From positions 620,001 to 684,000 of the forward strand of contig CAVOKY010000005.1 in NCBI GenBank assembly GCA_963696645.1: a DNA stretch of 64,000 bases, written 5' to 3'. The position numbers were made by a program, and so were the translations under genes. This document shows, one piece after another, positions 1 through 9,324 of this stretch (position 1 is its first letter; each line of letters starts with the position of its first letter). Origin of the DNA: JAMXLO01 sp963696645. GTDB taxonomy: Bacteria; Pseudomonadota; Alphaproteobacteria; Acetobacterales; Acetobacteraceae. The notes beneath the pieces were generated by a model. It searched no databases. It was not told the origin of the DNA and saw only the letters and a list, made by a program, of their open reading frames with translations.

Positions 1-2100
1 GGCATTGATCTTCGCCTCGTTGGCCGTCAGCGTCTCGGCCAGCTTCTTGAAGCGGGCTTGCAACGCCGCGCTCTTGCCCTGCGCGGCCAGCGCCTGCGCC
101 CAGTAGAGTGCCAGGTAGAAATGGCTGCCACGATTGTCGATCTCGCCGACCCGGCGCGCGGGCGAGCGGTTGAATTCGAGGATCTTGCCGTTGGCGATGT
201 CGAGCGTGTCGGCGAGAACCTGCACGTCGGCGTTCTTGTGGGTCTGCGCCAGATGTTCGAGCGAGGCACATAGGGCCAGGAACTCGCCGAGCGAATCCCA
301 GCGCAGATAGCCTTCCTCCTGGAACTGCTCCACGTGCTTGGGCGCCGAGCCGCCGGCACCGGTCTCGAACAAGCCGCCGCCCGCCATCAGCGGAACGATC
401 GAGAGCATCTTGGCCGAGGTGCCAAGCTCCATGATCGGGAACAGATCGGTCAGATAATCGCGCAGCACGTTGCCGGTGACGGAGATCGTGTCCTGCCCCT
501 TGCGGATGCGATCGAGCGAGAACTTCATCGCCTCGACCGGGGCCATGATGCGGATGTCGAGCCCCGAGGTGTCCTGCTCCTTCAGGTATTTCTCGACCTT
601 GGCGATCACCTGCGCGTCATGCGCGCGCTTGGCGTCCAGCCAGAACACCGCCGGGGTGTTGGTGAGGCGCGCGCGGCGCACCCCGAGCTCGACCCAGTTC
701 CTGATCGGCGCGTCCTTGACCTGGCACATGCGAAAGATATCGCCGGTCTCGACCGGACGCTCCAGCAGCACCTTGCCGTCATCGGCAATAACGCGGACCG
801 TTCCGCCCGTGGCAACTTCGAACGTCTTGTCGTGCGAGCCGTATTCCTCGGCCTGCTGCGCCATCAACCCCACGTTCGGAACCGAGCCCATTGTCCTGGG
901 GTCGAACGCGCCATGCGCCTTACAGTCCTCGATGACCGTCTGATACAAGCGCGCGTAGCTGCGATCCGGGATCGCGGCGATCACCTCGTGCAGCTTGCCG
1001 TCGGCGCCCCACATGCGGCCGGATTCGCGGATCATCGCCGGCATCGACGCGTCGACGATGACATCGCTTGGCACGTGCAGGTTGGTGATCCCCCGGTCGG
1101 AATTGACCATCGCGAGGCCGGGCCGGGCGGCGTAGGTGGCCGCGATGTCGGCCTTGATTGCTGCTTTCTCAGCGTCCGGCAGCGTTTCGATCCTCGTCAA
1201 GAGATCGCCCACGCCGTTGTCGGGATCAGCGCCGATACGCGCAAGCGTGGCGGCGTGCTTCTCAAACACATCGGCGAAGTACACGGAAACGGCATGACCG
1301 AAAATGATGGGATCGGAGATCTTCATCATGGTCGTCTTCACGTGCAGCGAGAACAGCACGCCATCTTTCTTCGCGGATGCGATCTGCTCGGCGAAGAAGG
1401 CGCGCAACGCCTTACGGCTCATCGCCGACGCGTCGACGATCTCGCCGGCCTGCAGCGGCGTCTTCGCCTTCAGCACAGTGACCGCGCCATCACCGCTGAC
1501 AAGCTCGATACGGGCGTTGGTTGGCGCCGCGACGGTCGTCGCGACTTCCGAGCCGTAGAAATCGCCACCCGGCATGTAGGCCACATGCGATTTGGAATCT
1601 GCGCTCCAGGCTCCCATCTTATGGGGATTGTTGCGCGCGAACTGCTTCACGGCACCGGCGGCGCGGCGGTCGGAATTGCCCTCGCGTAACACCGGATTGA
1701 CAGCGCTGCCGAGCACGCGGCCGTAGCGCGCCCTGATGTCCTTATCCGCTTGCGTCGCATCACTGTCCGGATAGTCCGGCACGTCGTAGCCCTTGCCTTG
1801 CAGCTCCTTGATCGCCGCCTTGAGCTGCGGGATCGAGGCGGAGATGTTGGGCAGCTTGATGATGTTGGCCTCGGGCCGCATCGCGAGTTGGCCAAGTTCG
1901 GCGAGTTCGTCGTTGATCCGTTGTGCTGGCGTCAGTTTCTCCGGGAAATTGGCCAGGATGCGCCCGGTCAGCGAAATGTCCTTCAGTTTCATCGTCACGC
2001 CGGCCGTGCCGACGAAGGCTTCGACGATCGGCAGCAGGGAGAAGGTCGCGAGCGCCGGAGCTTCATCGGTCTTTGTCCAAACGATTTCGAGATCTGACAT
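1..2100 (-). CDS. icd: Monomeric NADP-dependent isocitrate dehydrogenase, C-terminus outside window
   Basis: Converts isocitrate to 2-oxoglutarate and CO2 with reduction of NADP+, in the cytoplasmic TCA cycle. The minus frame is open for 700 codons from an ATG at 2100 to the window edge. It begins MSDLEIVWTKTDEAPALAT and contains ANIIKLPNISASIPQL and the GNSDRR and NPHKMGAWS stretches typical of the monomeric (about 740 residue) family, which is unrelated in sequence to the dimeric enzyme. About 40 C-terminal residues lie beyond position 1. An AGAGGTG purine stretch precedes the start. A broken dimeric-type isocitrate dehydrogenase lies just upstream on the other strand, so this gene probably supplies all the activity of this locus. 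Confidence 0.95.
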   Translation of the reverse strand, partial: MSDLEIVWTKTDEAPALATFSLLPIVEAFVGTAGVTMKLKDISLTGRILANFPEKLTPAQRINDELAELGQLAMRPEANIIKLPNISASIPQLKAAIKELQGKGYDVPDYPDSDATQADKDIRARYGRVLGSAVNPVLREGNSDRRAAGAVKQFARNNPHKMGAWSADSKSHVAYMPGGDFYGSEVATTVAAPTNARIELVSGDGAVTVLKAKTPLQAGEIVDASAMSRKALRAFFAEQIASAKKDGVLFSLHVKTTMMKISDPIIFGHAVSVYFADVFEKHAATLARIGADPDNGVGDLLTRIETLPDAEKAAIKADIAATYAARPGLAMVNSDRGITNLHVPSDVIVDASMPAMIRESGRMWGADGKLHEVIAAIPDRSYARLYQTVIEDCKAHGAFDPRTMGSVPNVGLMAQQAEEYGSHDKTFEVATGGTVRVIADDGKVLLERPVETGDIFRMCQVKDAPIRNWVELGVRRARLTNTPAVFWLDAKRAHDAQVIAKVEKYLKEQDTSGLDIRIMAPVEAMKFSLDRIRKGQDTISVTGNVLRDYLTDLFPIMELGTSAKMLSIVPLMAGGGLFETGAGGSAPKHVEQFQEEGYLRWDSLGEFLALCASLEHLAQTHKNADVQVLADTLDIANGKILEFNRSPARRVGEIDNRGSHFYLALYWAQALAAQGKSAALQARFKKLAETLTANEAKINA

Positions 2101-2379
2101 GCTTGCACCTCTGCGCGGCGGGCTTGCTTGGGCTGTGTGGAAATATTCACGGATTCAACGCGTTGTCGCACCGGCGTGCGGGAAGGGCAAGCCAGGGCCC
2201 CTTGCCCGCATCCTCTCCCCGGCGATGAGAAGAGGTCGTTCACCGACAATTCCCAAATGCCCGGCCAATCCGAGTGCGTTGGGTGACCGATGATCATGGC
2301 TGAGCGCGCCCGCCAGGATCGACGGCGCAACGGCCCGCCCGAAATCCTCATGACCTGCGATGGGCCACCCTGTTCAGGC

Positions 2380-2828
2380 ATCGAATACCGCGACCAGACC
2401 CACGATCAGGCGATCGTCGACGCGGCGCATGCGATCGTCCAGTACCGGCGTCGGCGTCAAATGCGCGACCATCAGGCCGGATGTGGCACGGTTGAGGGAA
2501 TTCAACCTGAAGCGGGTGTACCGCAACCCGGACGGCACGCTTCCTAACATTTGGACGGCACGATCTTCCGCGAGCCGATCATCTGCAAAACCATGCCACG
2601 GCTGGTGCCGCACTGGACACAGCCGATCGTCATCGGCCGCCACACGTATGGCGAATGTACCGCGCCACGGAGATGAAGATCCCCGGCGCGGACAAGGTGA
2701 CGTTGAGCTACCAGTTGGCGGGAGGCGGTCCGACGCAGACGCTGGATGTGCACGACTTCAAGGGCGAAGCCGTCACCATGGCGATGCATAACACCAAGGA
2801 AAGCATCGAGGGGTTCGCGCGCGCTTCT
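2380..2828 (+). pseudogene. Frameshifted fragment of a dimeric NADP isocitrate dehydrogenase
   Basis: Fragments in all three plus frames together match about residues 40-185 of the eukaryote-like dimeric isocitrate dehydrogenase (about 405 residues). In order they are IEYRDQTHDQAIVDAAHAI, then GVGVKCATIRPDVARLREFN, then DGTIFREPIICKTMPRLVP with WTQPIVIGRHTYG, then MYRATEMKIPGADKV to ESIEGFARAS. The frame changes near 2450, 2550 and 2650. Both the N-terminal part and more than half of the C-terminal part are absent. It cannot encode an enzyme. It lies between the intact monomeric isozyme and a dienelactone hydrolase. The family match is from recall of the conserved motifs, not from a search. 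Confidence 0.85.
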
Positions 2829-2960
2829 CCCGCCAAGGGCGACGCCCTTGGATCCGTTCACTTTGGTCTGGAGGGGTGGGAGATGGCTAGGCCTGGCGCC
2901 ATTGCGTATTTCGGCATTCTTCTTAACTTTCCGCCCATCGCTTACAGCGGAGGCATCAGC

Positions 2961-3833
2961 ATGAACGACGCAAGCACATTTGCCGGCCTGCGGCGCTACC
3001 CTTTGGCACGTCGCAGCTTCGTGATGACCAGCCTGATCAGCGGCTTCACGCTGGCGACGCAGCGCGTTGCGGCGCAGGCGATTTACACGGACACCACCGG
3101 GCTCGATACCGGCGAGGCCATGGTGCCGGTCGCAGATGGCAAGATGCCGACCTATTACGCGCGTCCGGCGACCGGCACCGGCTTCCCGATCATTTTGGTC
3201 AACGAGGAGGTCTTCGGGGTCCACGAATATATCCAGGACGTGTGCCGCCGTTTCGCCAAGTTGGGCTACATGGCCGTCGCTCCGGAGATCTATTTCCGCA
3301 ATCCCGATTTCCCCAATATGACCGACACCAAGAAGGTCCTGCAGGAGGTGGTCCTCAAGACGCCCGACGCCCAGATCATGTCGGATCTCGATGCGACGCT
3401 GGCATGGGCGGCGCAGAATCATGGCGACGGCAACCGGACCGGCGAAATCGGCTTCTGCTATGGCGGGCGGATCACCTGGCTCTATGCCGCACACAATCCG
3501 AACTTGAAGGCGTCGGTCTCGTTCTACGGCTACATCAAGGGCCCGACGTCCGACATCAAGCCGAAGACCGTACTGGACATCGCCGACCAAATTCATTGCC
3601 CGCTGCTCGGCCTGTACGGTGGGCAGGACGAGGCCAATCCGCCCGACGTGGTGCATCAGGCGGAGGCGAAGGCAAAGGCCGCCGGCAAGACGGTGGACAT
3701 CGTCATCTACCCCGATGCACCGCACGGGTTTTTCGCCGATTACCGTCCCAGCTATCGCCAGGCCGACGCTGAGGACGCCTGGAAGAGGGCGGTCGCCTGG
3801 TTCAGGCGTTACGGACTGGCGCCCAGCACCTGA
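2961..3833 (+). CDS. Dienelactone hydrolase family protein with Tat-type signal
   Basis: Predicted alpha/beta hydrolase of 290 residues acting on dienelactones or similar esters. The N-terminus has a twin-arginine-like stretch (ARRSFVMTS) and a hydrophobic segment ending near VAAQA, suggesting export. The nucleophile elbow GFCYGGR carries the Cys expected for this family, and DAPHGFF near the C-terminus carries the His. I chose the ATG at 2961 because a GGAGG lies just before it. The reading frame is open further upstream, but there it runs through the isocitrate dehydrogenase relic. The natural substrate cannot be told from the sequence. Confidence 0.88.
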   Translation: MNDASTFAGLRRYPLARRSFVMTSLISGFTLATQRVAAQAIYTDTTGLDTGEAMVPVADGKMPTYYARPATGTGFPIILVNEEVFGVHEYIQDVCRRFAKLGYMAVAPEIYFRNPDFPNMTDTKKVLQEVVLKTPDAQIMSDLDATLAWAAQNHGDGNRTGEIGFCYGGRITWLYAAHNPNLKASVSFYGYIKGPTSDIKPKTVLDIADQIHCPLLGLYGGQDEANPPDVVHQAEAKAKAAGKTVDIVIYPDAPHGFFADYRPSYRQADAEDAWKRAVAWFRRYGLAPST

Positions 3834-4029
3834 AGGCCGGCTTCCGCGGCCGGTGCGTCGTCCCTGCTTTGCGCCAGCCAGACACACCGCAGGTGAGCGC
3901 CAGGATCGCGCAGTTGGCCTGAGCTGGCCGATCGCGCACGTCGCGGCGCATCTGGGCTGAGCCATGACCGGCGATATATGCCGGCCCACCTCGGCAAGGG
4001 CGTTTCAACCAGGCTGCTGGAACGCGCCC

Positions 4030-4536
4030 TCAGTCGCCGTGCACGATGCGATGATAGCCGCGGGCGTAATAGATCAGCCCCTCGTGCACCGTGCCGACCT
4101 CCACCGCATCGACGGCGCAGATGAACACGTCATGTGTGCCGACCTCGACGATCTGCGTGATGCGGCAGTCAAATGCCACCAAGGCACCATCCAGCACCGG
4201 CGCGCCGGTCAGCATGCTGTGCCACGTGGCGCCTTCGAACCGTGCCTCCATGGTGTGCTCGGTCATGCCGGCGAACACCGGAGAGAGTTCCTCGTGCGCG
4301 CCGGCCAGGGTGTTCACACACAGCACGGCATTGGCCTTCATGGCCGGATAGGAGTCATTGGTGCGGTTGGCGCAGACCAGCAGGGTGGGCGGCGTGTCGG
4401 TGACGCTGCACACGGCCGAGGCGGTGAAGCCGGCACGGCCGCCGGGACCATCGGTGGTGATCACGTTCACCGCGGCGCCGAGACGCGCCATCGCCTCACG
4501 GTAGGCCTGCTTCTCGACTGCCACGGTCCGCTCCAT
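4030..4536 (-). CDS. Flavin reductase-like protein (FMN-binding split barrel)
   Basis: Protein of about 168 residues resembling HpaC/RutF-type NAD(P)H:flavin oxidoreductases, which supply reduced FMN or FAD to partner monooxygenases. Typical features are RLGAAVNVITTDGPGGRAGFT at the start of the barrel, SVTDTPPTLLVCAN, and a late DHxxxxGxV-like region (THDVFICAVDAVEVG). I prefer the start at 4536 (MERTVAVEKQAYREAM). An ATG at 4611 would add 25 residues with no family character. No monooxygenase partner is adjacent, so its physiological role is open. Confidence 0.85.
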   Translation of the reverse strand: MERTVAVEKQAYREAMARLGAAVNVITTDGPGGRAGFTASAVCSVTDTPPTLLVCANRTNDSYPAMKANAVLCVNTLAGAHEELSPVFAGMTEHTMEARFEGATWHSMLTGAPVLDGALVAFDCRITQIVEVGTHDVFICAVDAVEVGTVHEGLIYYARGYHRIVHGD

Positions 4537-4710
4537 CCCAGGCTGCGTTGCCCCGACTATGGCGCTATCGTCCGGCCGAGGACAGGGGTGCGCATGCTCT
4601 GCTGAACCCACGGCATAACGCCCGCAAACCGACGCGGGACGGGCAGAGCATCAGCCAAATCCATCGCATTCAGCATCCGGCACAGTTCTAGGCGCTTAAG
4701 GGCGAAGCCC

Positions 4711-4725
4711 GACAAAAAATTTGTC
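4711..4725. repeat. Short A/T palindrome next to GGGC hairpin
   Basis: GACAAA-AAA-TTTGTC, six bases downstream of the stop of the large minus-strand gene. On the minus strand it is followed by a GGGC-TTC-GCCC hairpin and TT. It may act as a terminator for that gene or mark the end of a mobile unit; neither is proven. Confidence 0.3.
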
Positions 4726-4730
4726 GATGG

Positions 4731-6362
4731 TCAGGCAGCGATGCCGAGTTCGCGAAAGACGCCGTTCATGGCGAGTTGCAGGTCCTGGTAGTGGCGATCG
4801 ATGGCGCGCGGGTTTTGTCCTCCTCGGGTGGGGCTGATGTCTTGAGCGGCCGCGAGGAGTGGCTTGAGGGCTTTCTCTCGGAGCACGAGTAGGGCCGTGA
4901 TAGCGCGCAGACCGGACGGCATCGCCTCGTAGCGACGCGTCGCGCCGATCCGCTGGACGATCTGTTTGCCGCGGAGTTTCTTCAGATCATACGCGGCCTG
5001 GCGGGGGCCGTAGAGCGGTGCGCTGTGATTGCGGAACGCGCGGACCTGATCGGCCAGTGCCGAGGCGGTGAAGCCATCAGCTGAGGCTGACAACGCGATG
5101 ACAGCCTCAGCGACGTGACGCAGGCGCGGCTTGTTGAGATCGATTCCCCCGACCACGGTTTTACCAACCCGTGACGGCAACGGCAGACGCTCGAGCATCT
5201 CATCGCCGACGAAGCATTGATCGATGCAACTCAGCGCCTCCATGAATCGCTCGAGCATGCCCTTCAATCGGCGGACGATTTCGGGGAAGTTATCCAGTAA
5301 GCGCCCGCAGCGGAACTCCCGGATATTGTGAGCTACAGCCTCAATGCGAAGTACGCGTTCGCCTTTTGAATAGATCTTCAACGCCAGCTTGCCGCAATGC
5401 AGCTTGAAGACCGTCAGATCATACGTAGGTCTCTCGACCGCGACTCCCCATTCGGCCGCCCGCATGTTGCGTGGACGGTATTTCGGCCGGCCCTTGTCGC
5501 CGAGGATGGTCTTTATCGTCTTCAGGTCCAACGGCGCCCGGCTACGATCGATCAGGGCTTGGAAGACTTGCTCCATGCGTCCGCCAACCAGGAATATCAG
5601 GTTTCGGCTGTACTCCATTTGATAGTTGGAGAAGTGATAACGGAACCCGCTGCGTTTCTGCTCCTCAAAGTCGAGCGCAAAGCACAAGCAGCAGCGGTAA
5701 ATCCACCGCTCACAGACCTCACTCAATCGCCCTATAGCCCGTTGCTCGGACAAGGTCTCTGCGATCTTCGCGAAACCGGACGTGTCACCGATGGCGGTGA
5801 AACAGTTGCCTTCCTTGGTGAACCCGATGCCCGCCTTGCGCGCCTGGCAGGCGACGTATTCATGGCCGTTCAAGATCACCTGGGCAGGGAACGGTGGGTG
5901 CCCGCTGATCTTGATGGTGACATGCCCCCAATCACGGTCGAGAATATGAAACGAGTAGTGGTTCACATAAGGCTTCTTCCGCTCAAGGTGGTAATTCGAC
6001 TCGACGTGCCACACCGGTGCCTGGGCTCGACCGACCAGGACCAGAAACAAGCCCTCGATCACCGCTGTCTTGGCCAGATAATCGTCGGCCACGTCATGCT
6101 TGCGCTCTCCTGCCACACAATCGATTACCGGGATGTCGTGCGCTTTGGCGTAGCCTCGCACGCGCCGGCTGAACCGGCCGGCCAACCGCATCAGATGGGC
6201 GTTGTCCAGAGTGTCGTCTGATCCAGTGAGCGCCCGCCACCACACGCGGAAACCACCAGGGCTATGACCCATCCCGAAGTAAGCGTTCAGAACGATGCGG
6301 TCCACGCAATCGTAGCTGCCGCTCAGCAGCTCTTGATAGAGCTCGCTCAGTCCGTCGGTCAT
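4731..6362 (-). CDS. Protein of unknown function, paralogue of the 62.5-64 kb gene
   Basis: 543-residue protein I cannot name. It aligns by eye over most of its length with the 501-residue protein at 62493-63998. Shared features in order are an N-terminal D-R-hV segment, RKHDV versus RKEDV, a central aromatic block (HVTIKISGHPPFPAQVILNG versus LVYLRVPTWAPFRLQFYCNG), a block with YQMEY versus MQVEY, and LALKIYSKGERVLRIEA versus CSIKMYDKHGIVLRIET. The C-terminus has a winged-helix-like segment (DLKKLRGKQIVQRIGATRRYEA). The Cys-rich stretch IYRCCLCF is unusual. It may belong to a mobile or selfish element, but I see no transposase catalytic signature. Neighbours are unrelated. Confidence 0.75.
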   Translation of the reverse strand: MTDGLSELYQELLSGSYDCVDRIVLNAYFGMGHSPGGFRVWWRALTGSDDTLDNAHLMRLAGRFSRRVRGYAKAHDIPVIDCVAGERKHDVADDYLAKTAVIEGLFLVLVGRAQAPVWHVESNYHLERKKPYVNHYSFHILDRDWGHVTIKISGHPPFPAQVILNGHEYVACQARKAGIGFTKEGNCFTAIGDTSGFAKIAETLSEQRAIGRLSEVCERWIYRCCLCFALDFEEQKRSGFRYHFSNYQMEYSRNLIFLVGGRMEQVFQALIDRSRAPLDLKTIKTILGDKGRPKYRPRNMRAAEWGVAVERPTYDLTVFKLHCGKLALKIYSKGERVLRIEAVAHNIREFRCGRLLDNFPEIVRRLKGMLERFMEALSCIDQCFVGDEMLERLPLPSRVGKTVVGGIDLNKPRLRHVAEAVIALSASADGFTASALADQVRAFRNHSAPLYGPRQAAYDLKKLRGKQIVQRIGATRRYEAMPSGLRAITALLVLREKALKPLLAAAQDISPTRGGQNPRAIDRHYQDLQLAMNGVFRELGIAA

Positions 6363-6667
6363 GGCCCGCTCCCTCGGCGTACTGCCGAACTCCGATGTCT
6401 ATCCGAGACGAGCATACCGACTACCGACGGCACATTGGCCAGTGGCAAGGCATTTGACGCGGCGGAACTGCCCCGCAGGGGCCACTTTTCCACAGCCATG
6501 TCTGGGGAAAAGCGTAGGATTCTTTGCTGCCGAATCGCTCGGCGGACTTGCCATGTTGGACCAAGCTGCATTTTTTCCTATTCCCTTCCGCCAGGAATCC
6601 TACGACACTCCCGCCATGACCAATTCGCCCGCTATCTGTCGGGACGCGTACAAAGGGGACTGTGTGC
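6363..6667. other. Intergenic region without recognisable gene
   Basis: About 300 bases between the unknown protein and the S24 regulator. It presumably carries the promoters of both divergent genes. I see no convincing coding frame and no clear dyad operator. Confidence 0.5.
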
Positions 6668-7318
6668 ATGAAGCATGACGACATCTGGCGCGCGCTGGAC
6701 ACGCTCGCCGCCGAAAATGGCCTGTCCGCCTCCGGCCTGGCCCGACGGTCCGGGCTTGATCCGACCACGTTCAACCCCTCGAAGCGCCGCATGCCGGACG
6801 GCCGCGCTCGCTGGCCCAGCACCGAAAGCGTGGCGAAAGTCCTGGATGCCACCGGCGCGAGCCTGGAAGCGTTCACCGCGCTGGTGTCCGGCGCGCGAGC
6901 GCTGGCGAGCAACGGTGCCACCCGCAACGCCATCCGGCGCATTCCCCTGATCGGCTTCGCCCAGGCCGGCGGCGACGGCTTCTTCGATGACGGGGGCTAT
7001 CCGGTCGGCGGCGGCTGGGACGAGGTGACGCTGCCGGACATCGGCGATCCGAATGCCTATGCCCTGGAGATCAGCGGCGATTCGATGGAGCCGGTGTTCC
7101 GTGACGGCGACATGGTCATCGTCTCGCCGGCGGCACCGATCAGGCGCGGCGACCGGGTCGTGGTGCGCACAATGCGCGGCGAGGTGATGACCAAGCAGCT
7201 TGCCCGCCGGTCGGCGCGCCGCATCGAGCTTCGCAGCCTCAACCCGGCGCACCAGGATTATAGCTTCGATCTCGCCGAGGTCGCATGGATGCACCGTGTT
7301 ATCTGGGCCAGCCAATAA
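6668..7318 (+). CDS. HTH repressor with S24 LexA-like peptidase domain
   Basis: 216-residue transcription regulator. The N-terminal half (residues about 5-75) is a helix-turn-helix region (ENGLSASGLARRSGLDPTTF). The C-terminal half is an S24 domain with EISGDSMEPVFRDGDMV (catalytic Ser) and RGEVMTKQL (catalytic Lys). Such phage-repressor/LexA relatives cleave themselves in response to RecA filaments, though some have other triggers. The ATG at 6668 follows AAAGGGGA. A GTG two codons earlier is possible. No phage genes surround it, so it may be a domesticated regulator. Confidence 0.88.
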   Translation: MKHDDIWRALDTLAAENGLSASGLARRSGLDPTTFNPSKRRMPDGRARWPSTESVAKVLDATGASLEAFTALVSGARALASNGATRNAIRRIPLIGFAQAGGDGFFDDGGYPVGGGWDEVTLPDIGDPNAYALEISGDSMEPVFRDGDMVIVSPAAPIRRGDRVVVRTMRGEVMTKQLARRSARRIELRSLNPAHQDYSFDLAEVAWMHRVIWASQ

Positions 7319-7428
7319 TCGGAAGAATTTTCCCCCGCGGGGATTTTCTTTGACGGCGCCCCCACGCTGCGTCTCATGATGTGCCCTCCGGGGCACTCCG
7401 GCGTCCCGGCAAACGTGGAAACCACATA

Positions 7429-8163
7429 ATGCGCCCGGTTGCCTGGTCGTTCGCCTTCCTCCTCGCCGCAATGCCGGCGGCCCACGCCGCCGAACCCGTG
7501 GACCTCACGCTAGTCCTGGTGTCCGACGTCTCGCGCAGCATCGATGACTCGGAGTTCAAGCTGGAGAAGGACGGCTATGCCGCCGCGTTCACCTCCAAGC
7601 CGGTGATCGACGCGATCCAGGGAGGCAGCGTCGGCGCCATCGCCGTCGCCTACGTCGAATTTGCCTCCAGTTTCGAGGTGAAGACGGTGCTCGACTGGGA
7701 CGTCATCCACGACCAGGCATCCGCCCAGGCGTTCGCTGACAAGCTGGACGCGGCGCCGCGCTCGTACTGGGGCCGTACGGCGATCAGCTCCGGGGTGGAT
7801 CGCGCGGTGCAGTTGCTGGCGGAAAGCGGCTACGACGCACCGCGCCGTGTCATCGATGTGTGCGGTGACGGAACCAACAACGCCGGCAGGGATGTCAGCG
7901 ACTCGCGCGACGACGCGGTGAAGGCCGGCATCACGATCAACGGGCTGGCGATCATCAACGACCATCCGGTGTCCTGGACCTACGCGCATGTCCAGCCGCC
8001 GGGCGGACTGCCGAAATACTACCGGGACAACGTCACCGGCGGTCCTGGCAGCTTCGTGCTGGAAGTGCACGACTTCCACACCTTCGGCGAGGCGATGACC
8101 CGCAAGCTGGTCACCGAAATCGCGGCCGCGGCGGTGGCGCGCGATCTGGCCGCTGCCCATTGA
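7429..8163 (+). CDS. DUF1194 domain protein, secreted vWA-like
   Basis: 244 residues. A signal peptide (hydrophobic stretch ending PAAHAAEP) is followed by a von Willebrand A-like fold with the metal-ion-dependent adhesion motif DVSRS and the later DVCGDGTNN. This matches DUF1194 proteins of alphaproteobacteria, whose function is unknown. It starts at the ATG at 7429, which directly precedes the signal peptide; the open frame extends upstream but without signal-like sequence. It is probably periplasmic and may bind a divalent metal at its MIDAS-like site. Confidence 0.88.
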   Translation: MRPVAWSFAFLLAAMPAAHAAEPVDLTLVLVSDVSRSIDDSEFKLEKDGYAAAFTSKPVIDAIQGGSVGAIAVAYVEFASSFEVKTVLDWDVIHDQASAQAFADKLDAAPRSYWGRTAISSGVDRAVQLLAESGYDAPRRVIDVCGDGTNNAGRDVSDSRDDAVKAGITINGLAIINDHPVSWTYAHVQPPGGLPKYYRDNVTGGPGSFVLEVHDFHTFGEAMTRKLVTEIAAAAVARDLAAAH

Positions 8164-8246
8164 GGCTGCGTGATGCTGCCAGCGAAGCCGGCGCGGAGTA
8201 GCATGGGCGTGTTCGGGAGCGAATTCGGGGAAGACGGGGGAAATCC

Positions 8247-9290
8247 ATGGGTCTGCTGATCGACGGCGTCTGGCAGGAGCAGGAGCCCGCCGCGACCCGG
8301 GGCGAGGCTGCGAAGGGGGACGCTGCCAGGGCGGATGCCACGAAGACGGCGGGCCGCTTCGAGCGCGCGGACAGCGCGTTCCGCAACTGGGTGACGCCGG
8401 ACGGGCGGCCAGGCCCCACCGGCAGCGACGGCTTCTCGGCTGCGGCCGGCCGCTATCATCTGTACGTGTCGCTGGCCTGCCCCTGGGCGCACCGGGCGCT
8501 GATCATGCGTGCACTCAAGGGCCTGGAACAGATGATCCCGGTATCCGTCACACATTGGCTGATGGCCGAACACGGCTGGAGCTTCTCTCCAGGCGAGGGC
8601 GTCATCCCGGACCCGCTGTTCAACAGCCGCTACCTGCACGAGATCTACACCCGCGCCGATGCGCATTATACCGGCCGCGTCACCGTTCCCGTACTATGGG
8701 ACCAACATACGCAAACCATCGTCAACAACAAGTCATCCGAGATCATCCGCATGTTCGGCAGCGCCTTCGACGCGATAGGCGCCAAGCCCGGCGACTATTA
8801 CCCGCGGCAGCGGCGTGCGGAGATCGACGAGCTGAACGCGCGTATCTACGATACCGTCAACAACGGTGTCTACAAGGCAGGATTCGCCACCACCCAGACC
8901 GCCTACGAGGAAGCGGTCGCGCCGTTGTTCGACACGCTGGACTGGCTGGAGGAACGGCTGTCGCACGCGCGCTTCCTGTGCGACGACACACTGACCGAGG
9001 CGGACATCCGGCTGTTCACCACGCTGGTGCGGTTCGATGCCGTCTACAACGGCCATTTCAAATGCAACATCCGTCGGCTGATCGACTACCGGCACCTTTG
9101 GGCCTACACGCGCGATATCTACCAGATCCCGGGTGTCGCAGCGACGGTCAACTTCACCCACATCAAGCGGCACTACTATCAGAGCCACAGACGGATCAAT
9201 CCGACCGGCGTCGTTCCGGTCGGCCCGCTGCTCGACTTTGACGTGCCCGCCGAACGCGGCAAGGATATTGCCCGGCTGCTCAACTTCTGA
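8247..9290 (+). CDS. yqjG: S-glutathionyl-hydroquinone reductase (GST superfamily)
   Basis: 347 residues, matching the YqjG/ECM4 (Xi class) glutathione transferases that reduce glutathionyl-hydroquinones with glutathione. The thioredoxin-like N-terminal domain has the catalytic Cys78 in SLACPWAHRAL. TVPVLWDQ and VNNKSSEIIRMF follow as in the family, and then the helical C-terminal domain (LTEADIRLFTTLVRFD). Length is a little above the usual 320-330 residues because of a charged linker near residues 15-45. It ends 34 bases before the aldo/keto reductase, so the two may be cotranscribed as a detoxification pair. Confidence 0.92.
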   Translation: MGLLIDGVWQEQEPAATRGEAAKGDAARADATKTAGRFERADSAFRNWVTPDGRPGPTGSDGFSAAAGRYHLYVSLACPWAHRALIMRALKGLEQMIPVSVTHWLMAEHGWSFSPGEGVIPDPLFNSRYLHEIYTRADAHYTGRVTVPVLWDQHTQTIVNNKSSEIIRMFGSAFDAIGAKPGDYYPRQRRAEIDELNARIYDTVNNGVYKAGFATTQTAYEEAVAPLFDTLDWLEERLSHARFLCDDTLTEADIRLFTTLVRFDAVYNGHFKCNIRRLIDYRHLWAYTRDIYQIPGVAATVNFTHIKRHYYQSHRRINPTGVVPVGPLLDFDVPAERGKDIARLLNF

Positions 9291-9324
9291 CGCCTGCTCA
9301 TACTTCTGAACGGGGACGTTCCTC

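Noticed and set aside
334..1689. Long open plus-strand frame of 451 codons
   Set aside because: It lies opposite the monomeric isocitrate dehydrogenase; the composition (Arg/His/Asp-rich) is that of an antisense shadow in GC-rich DNA.
6668..7318. Prophage remnant around the S24 repressor
   Set aside because: No integrase, structural or lysis genes are adjacent; the neighbours are ordinary metabolic and envelope genes.
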